Shown here piece by piece: positions 16,779 to 25,782 of a DNA stretch of 64,000 nt. Origin of the DNA: Roseicyclus sp. GTDB taxonomy: Bacteria > Pseudomonadota > Alphaproteobacteria > Rhodobacterales > Rhodobacteraceae. The stretch is from positions 248,001 through 312,000 of the forward strand of contig NZ_JAGYJN010000001.1 in NCBI RefSeq assembly GCF_018402035.1. The letters are read 5' to 3'. The notes beneath the pieces are model-generated. The model saw only the letters and a list, made by a program, of their open reading frames with translations. It ran no database searches and was not told where the DNA came from. Numbering within the stretch: position 1 is the stretch's first letter; each line of letters starts with the position of its first letter. Made by a program: the position numbers and the translations under genes.

Positions 16779-17504
16779 CTATTCTGCCGCTTCGGGCAAA
16801 CTGCCCTTTGCATCGGTTTTCACACCACCATCGCCATTGGGATAAACCAAGCCCGCCGAGATGATCAGCTTGGCCGCATCCTCGACCGACATATCCAGCA
16901 CGATCACCTCTTTGCGCGGCAAAAACAGCAAAAAGCCCGATGTCGGGTTGGGCGTCGTCGGCATAAAGACCGAGACCATCTCTTCTGGCCCGTGGCGGCG
17001 CGCAATCTCGCCCTTGGCGGTGGTCGAGATAAAGGCAATCGCCCAAACCCCTTTGCGCGGATGCTCGATCAGACAGGCTTTCTCAAAATTCTGCTGGCCT
17101 TGTTGCAGCACCGTCTCGACGATTTGCTTCAACCCCGAGTAGAGCGAGCGGATCAGCGGGATCGACAAAACAAGGCTTTCGGCCCAGCGGATCAGCGACC
17201 GCCCGATCAACCCTTTCGCGACCCAGCCCACCAAAATGGTAAAGATCAAGAAAGTGGCCACGCCAATGCCGCGAATATCGACCTCAAGGCCGGTATAAAG
17301 CCGGATCAGATAGGCCGGGTTATAGGCATTGGGGATCAGCGGCAAAACCCAGCTATCAATCCAGCCAAACAGCGACCAGATCAGCCAAACGGTGATCCCA
17401 ATCGGCGCGATCACGATCAGCCCGGTGAAAAAGCTCGACCGGAGTGATGCGAACAGGCCACGGCGTGGCGGCGGGGGTGGGGGTGGCAGTTGCATGGCTC
17501 TCAT
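16779..17504 (-). CDS. DUF502 membrane protein
   Basis: A 241-residue inner-membrane protein of the DUF502 family. It opens with a proline run (MRAMQLPPPPPPPRRG), has a first membrane segment FFTGLIVIAPIGITVWLIW near residue 30 and a second ATFLIFTILVGWVAKGLIG near residue 80. A soluble domain follows, with SIPLIRSLYSGLKQI, PRKGVWAIAFISTTAKGEI and FMPTTPNPTSGFLLFLPR. The family's PTTPNPTSG motif is intact. Starts at 17504 or 17495 both keep the whole family region. Function of DUF502 is unknown; plant homologues are COV/LCV proteins of vascular patterning. Confidence 0.88.
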   Translation of the reverse strand: MRAMQLPPPPPPPRRGLFASLRSSFFTGLIVIAPIGITVWLIWSLFGWIDSWVLPLIPNAYNPAYLIRLYTGLEVDIRGIGVATFLIFTILVGWVAKGLIGRSLIRWAESLVLSIPLIRSLYSGLKQIVETVLQQGQQNFEKACLIEHPRKGVWAIAFISTTAKGEIARRHGPEEMVSVFMPTTPNPTSGFLLFLPRKEVIVLDMSVEDAAKLIISAGLVYPNGDGGVKTDAKGSLPEAAE

Positions 17505-17590
17505 GGGGTCTGGCGCCTTGGCGGGGCTGCGTTGGGCCGCGTTCACCGCATATGTAGGCCGCGCACGGATTTCACACAAGCGTCGCGCAG

Positions 17591-18508
17591 TTAACCCTTG
17601 GCCATCGCCTTGGCAATTTCGGCCCCAAGGCGTGCATTGTTCAACACCAGCGCAATATTGGCCGAAAGGCTGCGCCCTTTTGTCAGCGAAAACAGCCGGT
17701 CGAGCAGAAATGGCGTCACGGCCTTGCCGGTTATCCCCTGCGCGCTGGCCTCGGCCTGTGCCATGGCGATCAGCGGCGCCAGATCGGTACTGGGAATTTC
17801 ATCGACCACAGGGATCGGATTGGCGATCAACTGCCCACCGGGCAGACCAAGGGCCGCGCGCATGCGGTGGGCGGCGGCGATCATTGCAGGGTCATCCATG
17901 CGCAGCGGTGCGCGCAGCCCGCTGTCGCGGCTCCAAAAGGCGGGGAAAGCGTCTTGGCCATAGGCGATGACCGGCACGCCAAGGGTTTCCAGCACCTCAA
18001 GCGTTTTGGGCAGATCAAGGATCGCCTTGGCCCCAGCCGCCACCACTGTGACAGCTGTTTGCGCCAATTCATGCAGATCGGCCGAGATATCGAAACTTTC
18101 TTCCGCGCCGCGATGCACACCGCCGATCCCACCCGTGGCAAAGACCGCGATCCCCGCTTTGGCGGCACAGATCATCGTCGCGGCCACCGTCGTGGCCCCC
18201 GTGCCACCCTGCGCAAGACAAGCGGCCAAATCTGCCCGGCTCAGCTTGGCCACACCGCGCGCTTGCCCCAGATCGCGCAACACTGCGCCATCCAGCCCAA
18301 CATGGATCTCACCCGCCAAAACCGCGATGGTCGCAGGCACGGCCCCTGCGGCACGCACGGCATCCTCCACCGCTTGGGCGGTCTCGACATTCTGCGGCCA
18401 AGGCATGCCATGGGTGATGATGGTTGATTCGAGCGCGACGATGGGGGCCGCTGCTGCACGGGCTGCCGCGACCTCGGCACCAAAACGCATTGGAAGGGTA
18501 AAGGGCAT
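17591..18508 (-). CDS. psuG: Pseudouridine-5'-phosphate glycosidase
   Basis: PsuG cleaves the C-C glycosidic bond of pseudouridine 5'-phosphate to uracil and ribose 5-phosphate. The 305-residue protein shows the family's first block VALESTIITHGMPWPQNVET near residue 25, followed by ATIAVLAGEIHVGLD and LAQGGTGATTVAATM. GIAVFATGGIGGVHRGAEES and ISADLHELAQTAVTVVAAGA, with AKAILDLPKTLEVLETLGVP, complete the active-site region. Start at 18508 is one base beyond the kinase stop (TGA-G-ATG), so psuK and psuG form a coupled operon. An upstream in-frame ATG at 18532 is less likely. Confidence 0.95.
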   Translation of the reverse strand: MPFTLPMRFGAEVAAARAAAAPIVALESTIITHGMPWPQNVETAQAVEDAVRAAGAVPATIAVLAGEIHVGLDGAVLRDLGQARGVAKLSRADLAACLAQGGTGATTVAATMICAAKAGIAVFATGGIGGVHRGAEESFDISADLHELAQTAVTVVAAGAKAILDLPKTLEVLETLGVPVIAYGQDAFPAFWSRDSGLRAPLRMDDPAMIAAAHRMRAALGLPGGQLIANPIPVVDEIPSTDLAPLIAMAQAEASAQGITGKAVTPFLLDRLFSLTKGRSLSANIALVLNNARLGAEIAKAMAKG

Positions 18509-18509
18509 C

Positions 18510-19400
18510 TCAGGATCTTTCCGAACTGACATAGTCTGCCGCTGCCGCAATCGCTTGGGCCAGCGCCGCTTGCCCAGTGATCCCGGCAAACTCGGCGGCA
18601 ATATGGGCCGCCATAAAGGTATCGCCCGCACCCGTAACGCGCCGCGCGGTGATCGCGGGCGGCTTGGCCACCAGCCGCTGGTCCGCTTGCGCTGCAACCG
18701 CCAAGGCTGGCCCGTCAGTCACCAGCACCCGCCGCGCGCCTGCATTGATCAAGTGATCAGCGGCCGCCATCGCATCGCTGGGGGTGGTCCCGGTCAACAG
18801 CCCGGCCTCCTCGCAATTGACGTAAAGCGTTGCGCGCGGATGATTTAACAGTGGGCGCAACCGCACGGCCTTGCCCGGCGAGGCAGGCGCGATGCGCAGA
18901 TCGGCCTCGGCGAACTGCGGGCTTTCGGCAATCTCTTCCAAGAGCGCCTCGGTCAGATTGCCATCAAGCGCGACGATCCCGGACCAAGGCGAAACTGCAC
19001 TGGCCAAGCGCCCGTCATGCAAAGGGGCCAAGATGCGCGCGCCGGCAGCCTCGAGCGAATGGGCATCGGCCAAGGCCGCCAAAAGGCCGCCTTGCGCCTC
19101 GATCGCCATATATTGATCGGTCGGCAGATCGGGATCGACCAAGACCGCATCGCAATCCAGCCCCATCGCGCGACATGTCGCCAAAAGCGCATGACCTTCC
19201 GCATCATCACCCACCACCGACAAAAGCGCAGAGGTCAAGCCAAACCCCCTGATCGTCATTGCGATGTTCAGCGCCACGCCCCCCGGCAGGCGGGTGATCC
19301 GCCCTGGCTTGTCATTGCCGGGTGCCATGGCATGATCGGTGCGCCCGATAATGTCCCAAAGGACCGAGCCGATGCACAAGATATCCGGTGCCTTCCCCAT
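18510..19400 (-). CDS. psuK: PfkB-family carbohydrate kinase, probable pseudouridine kinase
   Basis: A 296-residue ribokinase-fold (PfkB) enzyme. It begins DILCIGSVLWDIIGRTDHAM and carries the PfkB signature 1 region PGGVALNIAMTIRGFGL and signature 2 with the catalytic base, ARRVTGAGDTFMAAHIAAEF near residue 255. Its coupling to psuG makes phosphorylation of pseudouridine the likely job, the first step in recycling pseudouridine from RNA turnover. PfkB kinases are hard to tell apart by sequence, so the substrate rests on the neighbour. It is the first gene of the pair. Confidence 0.88.
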   Translation of the reverse strand: MGKAPDILCIGSVLWDIIGRTDHAMAPGNDKPGRITRLPGGVALNIAMTIRGFGLTSALLSVVGDDAEGHALLATCRAMGLDCDAVLVDPDLPTDQYMAIEAQGGLLAALADAHSLEAAGARILAPLHDGRLASAVSPWSGIVALDGNLTEALLEEIAESPQFAEADLRIAPASPGKAVRLRPLLNHPRATLYVNCEEAGLLTGTTPSDAMAAADHLINAGARRVLVTDGPALAVAAQADQRLVAKPPAITARRVTGAGDTFMAAHIAAEFAGITGQAALAQAIAAAADYVSSERS

Positions 19401-19436
19401 CTTCTTGCTCTAACCTTGCGCCTTGCGCGCGTCTAT

Positions 19437-19502
19437 CGGCTTCTTCGTTTCATAAATATCCCGGGGGGGTCGCGGCACGCGACGGGGGCAGCGCCCCCAT
19501 TC
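19437..19502 (-). repeat. Dispersed 3'-end element, copy A
   Basis: Plus strand: CTTCTTCGTTTCATAAATAT then CC, a G-run, hairpin GTCGCG-GCA-CGCGAC, and hairpin GGGGGC-AGC-GCCCCC. On the minus strand this reads hairpin, hairpin, C-run, then the tail GGGATATTTATGAAACGAAG. Related copies are at 35706, 43187, 51374 and 61374. This copy lies between the divergent genes psuK and rpsB, so unlike the others it does not follow a gene on its own strand. Confidence 0.75.
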
Positions 19503-19627
19503 TTTCGCGCCCCTTCCCACCCTCCAAGCCGGCCCGGTCATAATTGCTTCAAACCCATGGGGCAGGGGTTGCCATTCCCCCCGAAACCCCGTAATCGCAC
19601 GCTCACTTCACAGGCGGAGGCGGGCCT

Positions 19628-19676
19628 ACGGGGGAGACATCCCCGTTGGGTCCACCGGTTGGGGAAACCCTGAACC
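19628..19676 (+). promoter_or_regulatory. Structured rpsB leader with two hairpins
   Basis: Two adjacent hairpins end 34 bases before the rpsB ATG. The first pairs ACGGGG (19628-19633) with CCCCGT (19641-19646) around loop GAGACAT. The second pairs GGTT with AACC (19657-19660, 19673-19676), with an inner GGG-AAA-CCC. Neither has a T-run. The place and form suit a translational autoregulatory leader for S2, which controls rpsB-tsf in other bacteria; that role is inferred. Confidence 0.4.
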
Positions 19677-19710
19677 TTCGCCCTAGGCGCAAACCGGAAA
19701 GGAACACGAC

Positions 19711-20496
19711 ATGGCGCTTCCCGATTTTTCCGTGCGTCAGCTGCTTGAGGCTGGCGTTCACTTTGGTCACCAGACACAGCGCTGGAACCCCCGTATGGCC
19801 CCGTATATCTACGGCGAGCGTAACGGTATCCACATTCTCGATCTGACGCAGACGGTTGAATTGCTCGACCAAGCGCTCAAGGTCGTGCGCGAGACCGTGG
19901 CCAAGGGTGGCCGCATCTTGTTTGTTGGCACCAAGCGTCAGGCACAAAAGCCGGTCGCAGATGCCGCTGAACGCTGCGCGCAATACTACATGAACCACCG
20001 TTGGCTGGGCGGCACGCTCACCAACTGGAAAACCGTCTCGAACTCGATCTCGCGCCTCAAGGAGATCGACGCGCTGATGGGTGCCGGTGTCGAGGGTCTG
20101 ACCAAGAAAGAACGTCTTGGGATGGAACGCGATCACATCAAGCTTCAGGCCTCGCTTGGCGGGATCAGCGAAATGGGCGGCCTGCCTGATTTGCTGTTCG
20201 TCATCGACGTCAACAAGGAAAGCCTCGCCATCGCCGAAGCGCGCAAGCTGGGTATTCCCGTGGTGGCTGTGGTCGATACCAACTGCCCGCCCGATGGCGT
20301 CGACTATGTCATCCCCGGCAATGACGATGCCGCCCGTGCGATCGCGCTCTATTGCGACCTGATCAGCCGCGCCGCACTTGACGGGATGTCCGCACAGCTC
20401 CAGACCGCCGGTGTCGATCTTGGTTCGCTGGAAGAGGGCACACTCGAAGAGGCCTTGGCCGATGAGAGCGCCGTCGAGGAAACAACCGAAGCCTGA
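19711..20496 (+). CDS. rpsB: 30S ribosomal protein S2
   Basis: Core small-subunit protein. The 261-residue product begins [20 protein letters not shown], the S2 opening, and includes [51 protein letters not shown] and [20 protein letters not shown], ending with [14 protein letters not shown] and an acidic tail [18 protein letters not shown]. The acidic C-terminus lengthens it beyond the ~240 of E. coli. The ATG has a strong GGAAAGGAA ribosome-binding site. tsf follows after a 71-bp gap, the universal rpsB-tsf pair. A structured leader precedes it. Confidence 0.98.
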   Translation: MALPDFSVRQLLEAGVHFGHQTQRWNPRMAPYIYGERNGIHILDLTQTVELLDQALKVVRETVAKGGRILFVGTKRQAQKPVADAAERCAQYYMNHRWLGGTLTNWKTVSNSISRLKEIDALMGAGVEGLTKKERLGMERDHIKLQASLGGISEMGGLPDLLFVIDVNKESLAIAEARKLGIPVVAVVDTNCPPDGVDYVIPGNDDAARAIALYCDLISRAALDGMSAQLQTAGVDLGSLEEGTLEEALADESAVEETTEA

Positions 20497-20567
20497 GGCT
20501 TTCGTCATCCAAATGATACGCGCGCGGGGCATGCCTCGCGCGCAGACCTAATTTCAGGAGAACGCTC

Positions 20568-21443
20568 ATGGCGATTACCGCTGCAATGGTAAAGGAACTG
20601 CGCGAAGCAACAGGCGCAGGCATGATGGATGCCAAGAAGGCATTGACCGAAACCGATGGTGATTTCGAAGCCGCCATTGATTGGCTGCGCACCAAAGGTC
20701 TGGCAAAGGCTGCCAAGAAATCGGGCCGCACCGCCGCCGAGGGCCTCGTTGCTGTCGCCGTCGCGCATGGCTCCGGCGTCGCGGTCGAGGTGAATTCCGA
20801 GACCGATTTCGTGGCCAAGAATGCAGAGTTTCAAGGCATGGCAGCCGCCATCGCCGAGGCGGCACTTGGTGCGGCTGATCTTGCCGCACTCAACGCGACC
20901 GCGATCAATGGCACCCCCGTCGAGACCGTCATCACCGATGCCATCGCCAAGATCGGCGAAAACATGGCGCTGCGCCGCATGACCAAGCTGACCGGCCAGA
21001 CCGTTGTCAGCTATGTCCATAACGCGGCCGCACCCGGCATGGGCAAGATCGGCGTTCTGGTTGCCATCAACGGCACGGATGAGGGCTTTGCCCGTCAGGT
21101 CGCGATGCATGTCGCAGCCGTCAACCCGGCCGCGCTGAACGAAGATGCCGTCGACCCCGAAATGGTCGCCAAGGAGCGTCAGGTTCAGATCGATATCGCA
21201 CGCGAGTCGGGCAAGCCCGACGCCGTGATCGAGAAGATGATTGATGGCCGGATGAAGAAATTCCTCGCCGATATCACGCTGGTCAACCAAGCTTTCGTCA
21301 TCAACCCCGATCTGACGGTTGGTGCGGCCGCCAAGGAAGCTGGCGTGGAAATCACCGGCTTCGTGCGTTTGGAAGTTGGCGAAGGCATTGAGAAAAAAGA
21401 AGAAAATTTCGCTGAGGAAGTGGCCAAGGTCGCCAAGGGCTAA
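20568..21443 (+). CDS. tsf: Elongation factor Ts
   Basis: Guanine-nucleotide exchange factor for EF-Tu. The 291-residue protein has the N-terminal UBA-like domain [20 protein letters not shown] followed by [20 protein letters not shown], including the [12 protein letters not shown] core that contacts EF-Tu. It then has the double dimerisation regions with [12 protein letters not shown]-like '[14 protein letters not shown]' and [11 protein letters not shown]. The ATG is preceded by an AGGAGA ribosome-binding site. A strong intrinsic terminator 25 bp after the stop closes the rpsB-tsf operon. Confidence 0.98.
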   Translation: MAITAAMVKELREATGAGMMDAKKALTETDGDFEAAIDWLRTKGLAKAAKKSGRTAAEGLVAVAVAHGSGVAVEVNSETDFVAKNAEFQGMAAAIAEAALGAADLAALNATAINGTPVETVITDAIAKIGENMALRRMTKLTGQTVVSYVHNAAAPGMGKIGVLVAINGTDEGFARQVAMHVAAVNPAALNEDAVDPEMVAKERQVQIDIARESGKPDAVIEKMIDGRMKKFLADITLVNQAFVINPDLTVGAAAKEAGVEITGFVRLEVGEGIEKKEENFAEEVAKVAKG

Positions 21444-21467
21444 GCCCGTTTCTCAAGCCTGATTTTG

Positions 21468-21501
21468 AACGGGGCAGGGCATCGCACTGCCCCGTTTTCT
21501 T
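21468..21501 (+). terminator. Terminator of rpsB-tsf
   Basis: A 10-bp perfect stem (AACGGGGCAG at 21468-21477, CTGCCCCGTT at 21487-21496) with a 9-nt loop, followed by TTCTTT. It lies 25 bp after tsf and five bases before the end of the convergent aroQ. Confidence 0.85.
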
Positions 21502-21505
21502 TGGC

Positions 21506-21946
21506 TTATCCGCGCGTCAGATGCCCCTTGATCGCATCAAGCGCCAAGATGTAGCCACGCGCGCCAAACCCTTGGATCACCCCAACACAGACCGGCGCAA
21601 TCAGCGAGATATGGCGAAACGCCTCGCGCGCATGGGTGTTTGACAGATGCAACTCGACCACCGGCAAGGCAATTGCGCTAATCGCATCACGCAGCGCGAC
21701 GGATGTATGGGTATAGGCACCGGCATTGATGATCACACCCGACATCGTGCCGCGTGCGGCATGCAGGTGATCAATCAAACTGCCTTCGCAATTTGATTGC
21801 GCACAGTTGACCGTCAGCCCGATGGATGCGCCATGGGCAACGCAATCAGCCTCGATATCGGCAAGCGTGGTTGCGCCGTAAATCTCGGGCTCGCGCGTAC
21901 CAAGCAGGTTCAGGTTCGGGCCGTTCAGCACCAGTATTTGCATCAT
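21506..21946 (-). CDS. aroQ: Type II 3-dehydroquinate dehydratase
   Basis: Dehydrates 3-dehydroquinate to 3-dehydroshikimate, the third shikimate step. The 146-residue length is typical of the dodecameric type II enzyme. It starts MMQILVLNGPNLNLLGTREP followed by EIYG, containing the flexible-lid arginine and the catalytic tyrosine. ESDLIDHLHAA-like 'CEGSLIDHLHAARGTMSGVI' and INAGAYTHTSVALRDAI carry the substrate-binding region, and ELHLSNTHAREAFRH carries the catalytic histidine. GGAGG lies just before the ATG at 21946. The long AT-rich region upstream holds its probable promoter. Confidence 0.96.
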   Translation of the reverse strand: MMQILVLNGPNLNLLGTREPEIYGATTLADIEADCVAHGASIGLTVNCAQSNCEGSLIDHLHAARGTMSGVIINAGAYTHTSVALRDAISAIALPVVELHLSNTHAREAFRHISLIAPVCVGVIQGFGARGYILALDAIKGHLTRG

Positions 21947-22021
21947 GTCATCCTCCGGTGCGCAGTATAGGGGATTTGCAATGCGGCGGAAGAGGCAAGT
22001 AAAGGCAACGATTTCTCAAGA

Positions 22022-22050
22022 TTTACCGTTTAAAAACAAGTATCTGTCAA
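22022..22050 (-). promoter_or_regulatory. Candidate aroQ promoter in an AT-rich gap
   Basis: Minus-strand TTGACA (22050-22045), 17 bases, GGTAAA (22027-22022). The -35 is perfect and the -10 weak. A separate TATAAT lies further upstream at 22121-22116 with a poor -35. The 220-bp gap between phoB and aroQ holds nothing else I can support. Confidence 0.4.
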
Positions 22051-22166
22051 AGGTGTTGAAAGTATCACCCGAGGTTGCGACACAATCGGGTTGATATTTA
22101 TTTAACATAATACTGATTATAGGATAAATGGACGACGCCGCAGAATAAAGCCCGACGCCGCCCCAC

Positions 22167-22853
22167 CTATCCCAGCGCGTAGCCCGCCCCGCGCACGGTT
22201 CTGATCGGGTCACCATGCGCGCCGGCCTTCAGCGCCTTGCGCAAACGGCCCACATGCACATCGACCGTCCGGCTGTCGACATAGATATCGCGCCCCCATA
22301 CCCGGTCGAGCAATTGCTCGCGGCTCCAGACACGGCCTGGGCGTTCCATAAATGCGGTCAGTAGCCGGAACTCGGTCGGGCCAAGCCGCAGCTGTTCACC
22401 TTGGCGATAGACGCGATGCTCGGCCAGATCGATCATGATATCTTCATAGTCGAGCCGCTCACCCACTGTCGCGGGCCGAACGCGGCGCAGCTGGGTGCGC
22501 AGCCGGGCAAGCAATTCAGCCACGGAATATGGCTTGGTCATGTAATCATCGGCACCGGTTTCCAGCCCGCGGATCTTATCCACCTCTTCGGATCGGGCCG
22601 AAAGCATGATGACCGGAATGCGCGCGGTTGCCGGGCTTGTCTTGAGCTGGCGGCAGACTTCGATCCCGGAGACATTCGGCAGCATCCAGTCCAGAACGAT
22701 CACATCGGGCGGTGTTTCGCGCACGATGATCAGCGCCTCATCACCGGCTTCGGCGGAAACCACCTGATAGCCTTCAGCCTGAATATTATAGCTCAAAACC
22801 TCACGCTGAGCCGGTTCATCCTCGACGATCAAGATCAGCGGTTCGCCAGCCAT
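22167..22853 (-). CDS. phoB: Phosphate regulon response regulator PhoB
   Basis: OmpR-type transcription factor that binds Pho boxes when phosphorylated by PhoR. The 228-residue protein has a receiver domain with acidic residues ILIVEDEPAQRE, phospho-acceptor Asp55 in VIVLDWMLPNVSG, and MLSARSEEVDKIRGLETGAD. The C-terminal winged helix shows YRQGEQLRLGPTEFRLLTAF, MERPGRVWSREQLLDRVWG and DIYVDSRTVDVHVGRLRKAL. It is the last gene of the minus-strand pst-pho operon, 11 bp after phoU. Closing with IRTVRGAGYALG is typical. Confidence 0.96.
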   Translation of the reverse strand: MAGEPLILIVEDEPAQREVLSYNIQAEGYQVVSAEAGDEALIIVRETPPDVIVLDWMLPNVSGIEVCRQLKTSPATARIPVIMLSARSEEVDKIRGLETGADDYMTKPYSVAELLARLRTQLRRVRPATVGERLDYEDIMIDLAEHRVYRQGEQLRLGPTEFRLLTAFMERPGRVWSREQLLDRVWGRDIYVDSRTVDVHVGRLRKALKAGAHGDPIRTVRGAGYALG

Positions 22854-22864
22854 GCCCCTGCCCC

Positions 22865-23581
22865 TTACAAGCCATGCCCCGCGTCAAGCGCGGTGCCATC
22901 TTGCTTGGGCCGGTCGTCATCGGGCAATTCGCCGGTCACAAGATAGATGACCTGCTCAGCGATGGAGGTGACATGGTCGCCCATCCGCTCGATATTCTTG
23001 GCCATGAAATGCAAATGCATGCAGGTCGTGATATTGCGCGGATCTTCCATCATGAAGGTCAGATATTCGCGAAACAGCGCCGAATACATCTGATCGACAT
23101 CACGGTCACGGGCGCGCACATCCGCGGCCAATACCGCGTCGCGCTGGATATAGGCATCCAGCACATCCTTGAGCATCAACTCCACCTGACGGGCCATCCG
23201 GCGCAAGGACGCAGCCGTGCCATTGACCGGCGGGCTGTCGATGATAGTTTCCGTGCGCTTTGCGATGTTCTTGGCATAATCGCCGATCCGCTCAAGATTG
23301 GTCGAGACGCGGAATACGGTCAGAACCGTGCGCAGGTCAGTCGCAATGGGCTGGCGCTGCGCGATGATGCGCGCGGCTTCCTCATTCACTTGCTCTTCCA
23401 GCGCGTCGATCGCGCTGTCGCCGGCACGCACGGCACGCGCCTGTTCGACATCGCGTGTCTCAAGCGCCTCGGTGGCGCGTGAAATGGCTTCTTCGACAAG
23501 GCCGCCCATGCGCATGATCTGCGCCTGAATGGCCTCGAGGTCGCGGTCAAAGCTCGATACGATATGCTCAGATGATGGCAT
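22865..23581 (-). CDS. phoU: Phosphate transport system accessory protein PhoU
   Basis: PhoU links Pst transporter state to PhoR, keeping the Pho response off in high phosphate. The 238-residue all-helical protein consists of two three-helix repeats. Each has the metal-binding E/D-x3-D pattern, for example RVSTNLERIGDYAKNIAKR in the first and LHFMAKNIERMGDHVTSIAE in the second. The start MPSSEHIVSSFDRDLEAIQA matches family N-termini. It lies between pstB and phoB, as in most proteobacteria. Confidence 0.96.
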   Translation of the reverse strand: MPSSEHIVSSFDRDLEAIQAQIMRMGGLVEEAISRATEALETRDVEQARAVRAGDSAIDALEEQVNEEAARIIAQRQPIATDLRTVLTVFRVSTNLERIGDYAKNIAKRTETIIDSPPVNGTAASLRRMARQVELMLKDVLDAYIQRDAVLAADVRARDRDVDQMYSALFREYLTFMMEDPRNITTCMHLHFMAKNIERMGDHVTSIAEQVIYLVTGELPDDDRPKQDGTALDAGHGL

Positions 23582-23612
23582 GGTTATCCCCCCTGCCCTA
23601 TACGATAAAGCC

Positions 23613-24410
23613 TCAACCGATCCGGCCCGTGATGTAACTTTCGGTCCGCGGATCGTCGGGATTGGTGAAAATCTTCGAAGTATTGCCGTATTCCACCAGA
23701 TTGCCGAGGTGGAAGAAGGCGGTTTTTTGGCTGACGCGCGCGGCTTGCTGCATCGAGTGGGTCACGATCACGACCGAGAATTTCTCGCGCAGCTCGTCGA
23801 TCAACTCCTCGACCTGTGCGGTTGCGATCGGATCAAGCGCGGAACAAGGCTCATCCATCAACAAGACTTCGGGGCCGGTGGCGATGGCGCGCGCGATGCA
23901 AAGGCGCTGCTGCTGACCACCCGAGAGGCCAGTGCCCGATTCCTTCAGCCGGTCCTTAACCTCATTCCAAAGCGCCGCCTTGCGCAGGCTTTCTTCGACA
24001 ATCCCGTCGAGATCGGCCTTGGTGCGGGCCAAGCCGTGGATCTTTGGCCCATATGCGACGTTGTCATAGATCGATTTGGGGAAAGGATTGGGCTTTTGAA
24101 ACACCATCCCCACCTTGGCACGCAGCTGAACAGGGTCAACGCGGCTGTCATAGATGTCTTCGCCATCGATGCGAATATCACCCTCGACCCGCGCGATGGC
24201 GACCGTGTCGTTCATCCGGTTCAAGCAGCGCAGAAAGGTGGATTTGCCACAGCCAGAGGGGCCGATGAAGGCCGTGACCGTATTGGTCAGGATATCGACA
24301 TCGACGTCTTTCAGCGCATGCTTTTCGCCGTAATACACCTGCACGCCGCGGGCGGTGATCTTGATGTCCTGCGCGTCCACAAGTCTTTCCGTCATGAGTT
24401 GATCGTCCAT
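23613..24410 (-). CDS. pstB: Phosphate ABC transporter ATP-binding protein PstB
   Basis: ATPase of the high-affinity phosphate importer. The 265-residue protein shows Walker [21 protein letters not shown] near residue 50, the Q-loop [21 protein letters not shown], the ABC signature [18 protein letters not shown], Walker [15 protein letters not shown] and the switch histidine [13 protein letters not shown], all specific to PstB. ATG at 24410 is chosen with GGAAC upstream; an in-frame ATG at 24455 would overlap pstA. Confidence 0.97.
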   Translation of the reverse strand: MDDQLMTERLVDAQDIKITARGVQVYYGEKHALKDVDVDILTNTVTAFIGPSGCGKSTFLRCLNRMNDTVAIARVEGDIRIDGEDIYDSRVDPVQLRAKVGMVFQKPNPFPKSIYDNVAYGPKIHGLARTKADLDGIVEESLRKAALWNEVKDRLKESGTGLSGGQQQRLCIARAIATGPEVLLMDEPCSALDPIATAQVEELIDELREKFSVVIVTHSMQQAARVSQKTAFFHLGNLVEYGNTSKIFTNPDDPRTESYITGRIG

Positions 24411-24420
24411 GTTCCGTTCC

Positions 24421-25782
24421 TTACCAGCGCCGCTCGAACCGGCGACGTAGCACAATGGCCAAGATGTTCATGATCAGCAAAAAGGCCAACAATACGATGA
24501 TTGCCCCTGCCGACCGCTCGATAAAGGCCGGGTCGGCCCGCGAAGCCCAGGAATAGACCTGAACCGGAAGCGCCGTTGCCGGATCCAAGATGCCGCCGTC
24601 AAACGGCCCTGCGGGGTAATTGGCCACAAAGGCCACCATCCCGATCAGCAACAAAGGTGCCGTTTCACCCAATGCCGACGCCAGCCCCAAGATCGTGCCA
24701 GTCAAAATGCCCGGCGCTGCCAAGGGCAGAACATGGTGAAACACCACCTGCATTTTGGACGCCCCTACCCCCATCGCCGCATCCCGGATCGAGGGGGGGA
24801 CGGCACGAATGGCCGCGCGCGTGGCGATGATGATCGTGGGCAATGTCATCAGCGTTAGCACCAGCGCCCCGACAAGTGGCGAGGATTGCGGGAACTGCGC
24901 AAAGTTAATGAAGATCGCAAGGCCAAGAATACCATAAACAATCGACGGAACCGCCGCGAGGTTCGAGATATTCACCTCGATCAAATCGGTCCAACGGTTC
25001 TTGGGCGCGAATTCTTCAAGATAGATCGAGGCAGACACGCCAAGCGGCAGCACCATGATCGCCACCAAGAGCATCATATAGGCCGACCCGATCATCGCCA
25101 CGCCCAACCCCGAGGCTTCTGGGCGCTGGTCCGAGGCATCGGGGTTGGTCAAAAAGCCCCAGTTGAACTTGAGCGACAAAAGCCCATCATCCACCATGCG
25201 GTCGGCAAGGTCGAGTTGAGCCACAGAGATATTGACGTCAAGCAAGGCGATTTCGCGCGTCACCCGACCCTTCAGATAGCCGTCGATGCGCCCCGTGGCA
25301 TATCCCTCGAACCGGATGGTTTGGCCCAAAAGCGACGGGTCTGCGATGACCATATGACGAAGCCGTGCGGGCGTGTCGCGCGAAATGAAGGCCGCGATTT
25401 CCTTGTCGGTCACACCTTCGGTCGAGATGCCACGCTCGCCCAGATAGGCGATCAAATTGTCATTCAACAAACCGGTATAACCAATGGTCGTCACGCGCAT
25501 CATTTCATCGCGCTGGCGGTTTCCATCGGGGTCAAGCCGTTCGGCATCAAGCGTGACCGTGAAAGAAAACGTTGCTTGCCGAAATGCAGACAGACCGTCG
25601 GAAAAGATCGTCCAAAGCATGATGAACAGCACCGAAAGGCTGACACAGATCGCGACGATGCCATAGTATTTAAACCGTGCCTCGGCGGCATTACGCTGCT
25701 TCATCCGGTCTGTTTGTTTCAACAAGGAGGATGACGGCTTAGCCGGGTTCTGCGGAGGATTGGCTGCTGCTGCGTCGGTCAT
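24421..25782 (-). CDS. pstA: Phosphate ABC transporter permease PstA
   Basis: One of the two membrane subunits of the Pst importer. At 453 residues it is longer than the ~300-residue E. coli form because of a periplasmic insertion between the first membrane helix ([20 protein letters not shown]) and the core. This long form is common in alphaproteobacteria. The core has [35 protein letters not shown], and the EAA-type loop [20 protein letters not shown] that contacts PstB. It overlaps the pstC stop by four bases (ATGA). It ends with the short C-terminus RRRFERRW. Confidence 0.94.
   Translation of the reverse strand: MTDAAAANPPQNPAKPSSSLLKQTDRMKQRNAAEARFKYYGIVAICVSLSVLFIMLWTIFSDGLSAFRQATFSFTVTLDAERLDPDGNRQRDEMMRVTTIGYTGLLNDNLIAYLGERGISTEGVTDKEIAAFISRDTPARLRHMVIADPSLLGQTIRFEGYATGRIDGYLKGRVTREIALLDVNISVAQLDLADRMVDDGLLSLKFNWGFLTNPDASDQRPEASGLGVAMIGSAYMMLLVAIMVLPLGVSASIYLEEFAPKNRWTDLIEVNISNLAAVPSIVYGILGLAIFINFAQFPQSSPLVGALVLTLMTLPTIIIATRAAIRAVPPSIRDAAMGVGASKMQVVFHHVLPLAAPGILTGTILGLASALGETAPLLLIGMVAFVANYPAGPFDGGILDPATALPVQVYSWASRADPAFIERSAGAIIVLLAFLLIMNILAIVLRRRFERRW

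Noticed and set aside
22016-22216. 66-codon minus-strand open frame in the phoB-aroQ gap
   Set aside because: It overlaps the phoB 3' end, has no ribosome-binding site and no protein-like pattern; the region is better explained as an AT-rich promoter gap.
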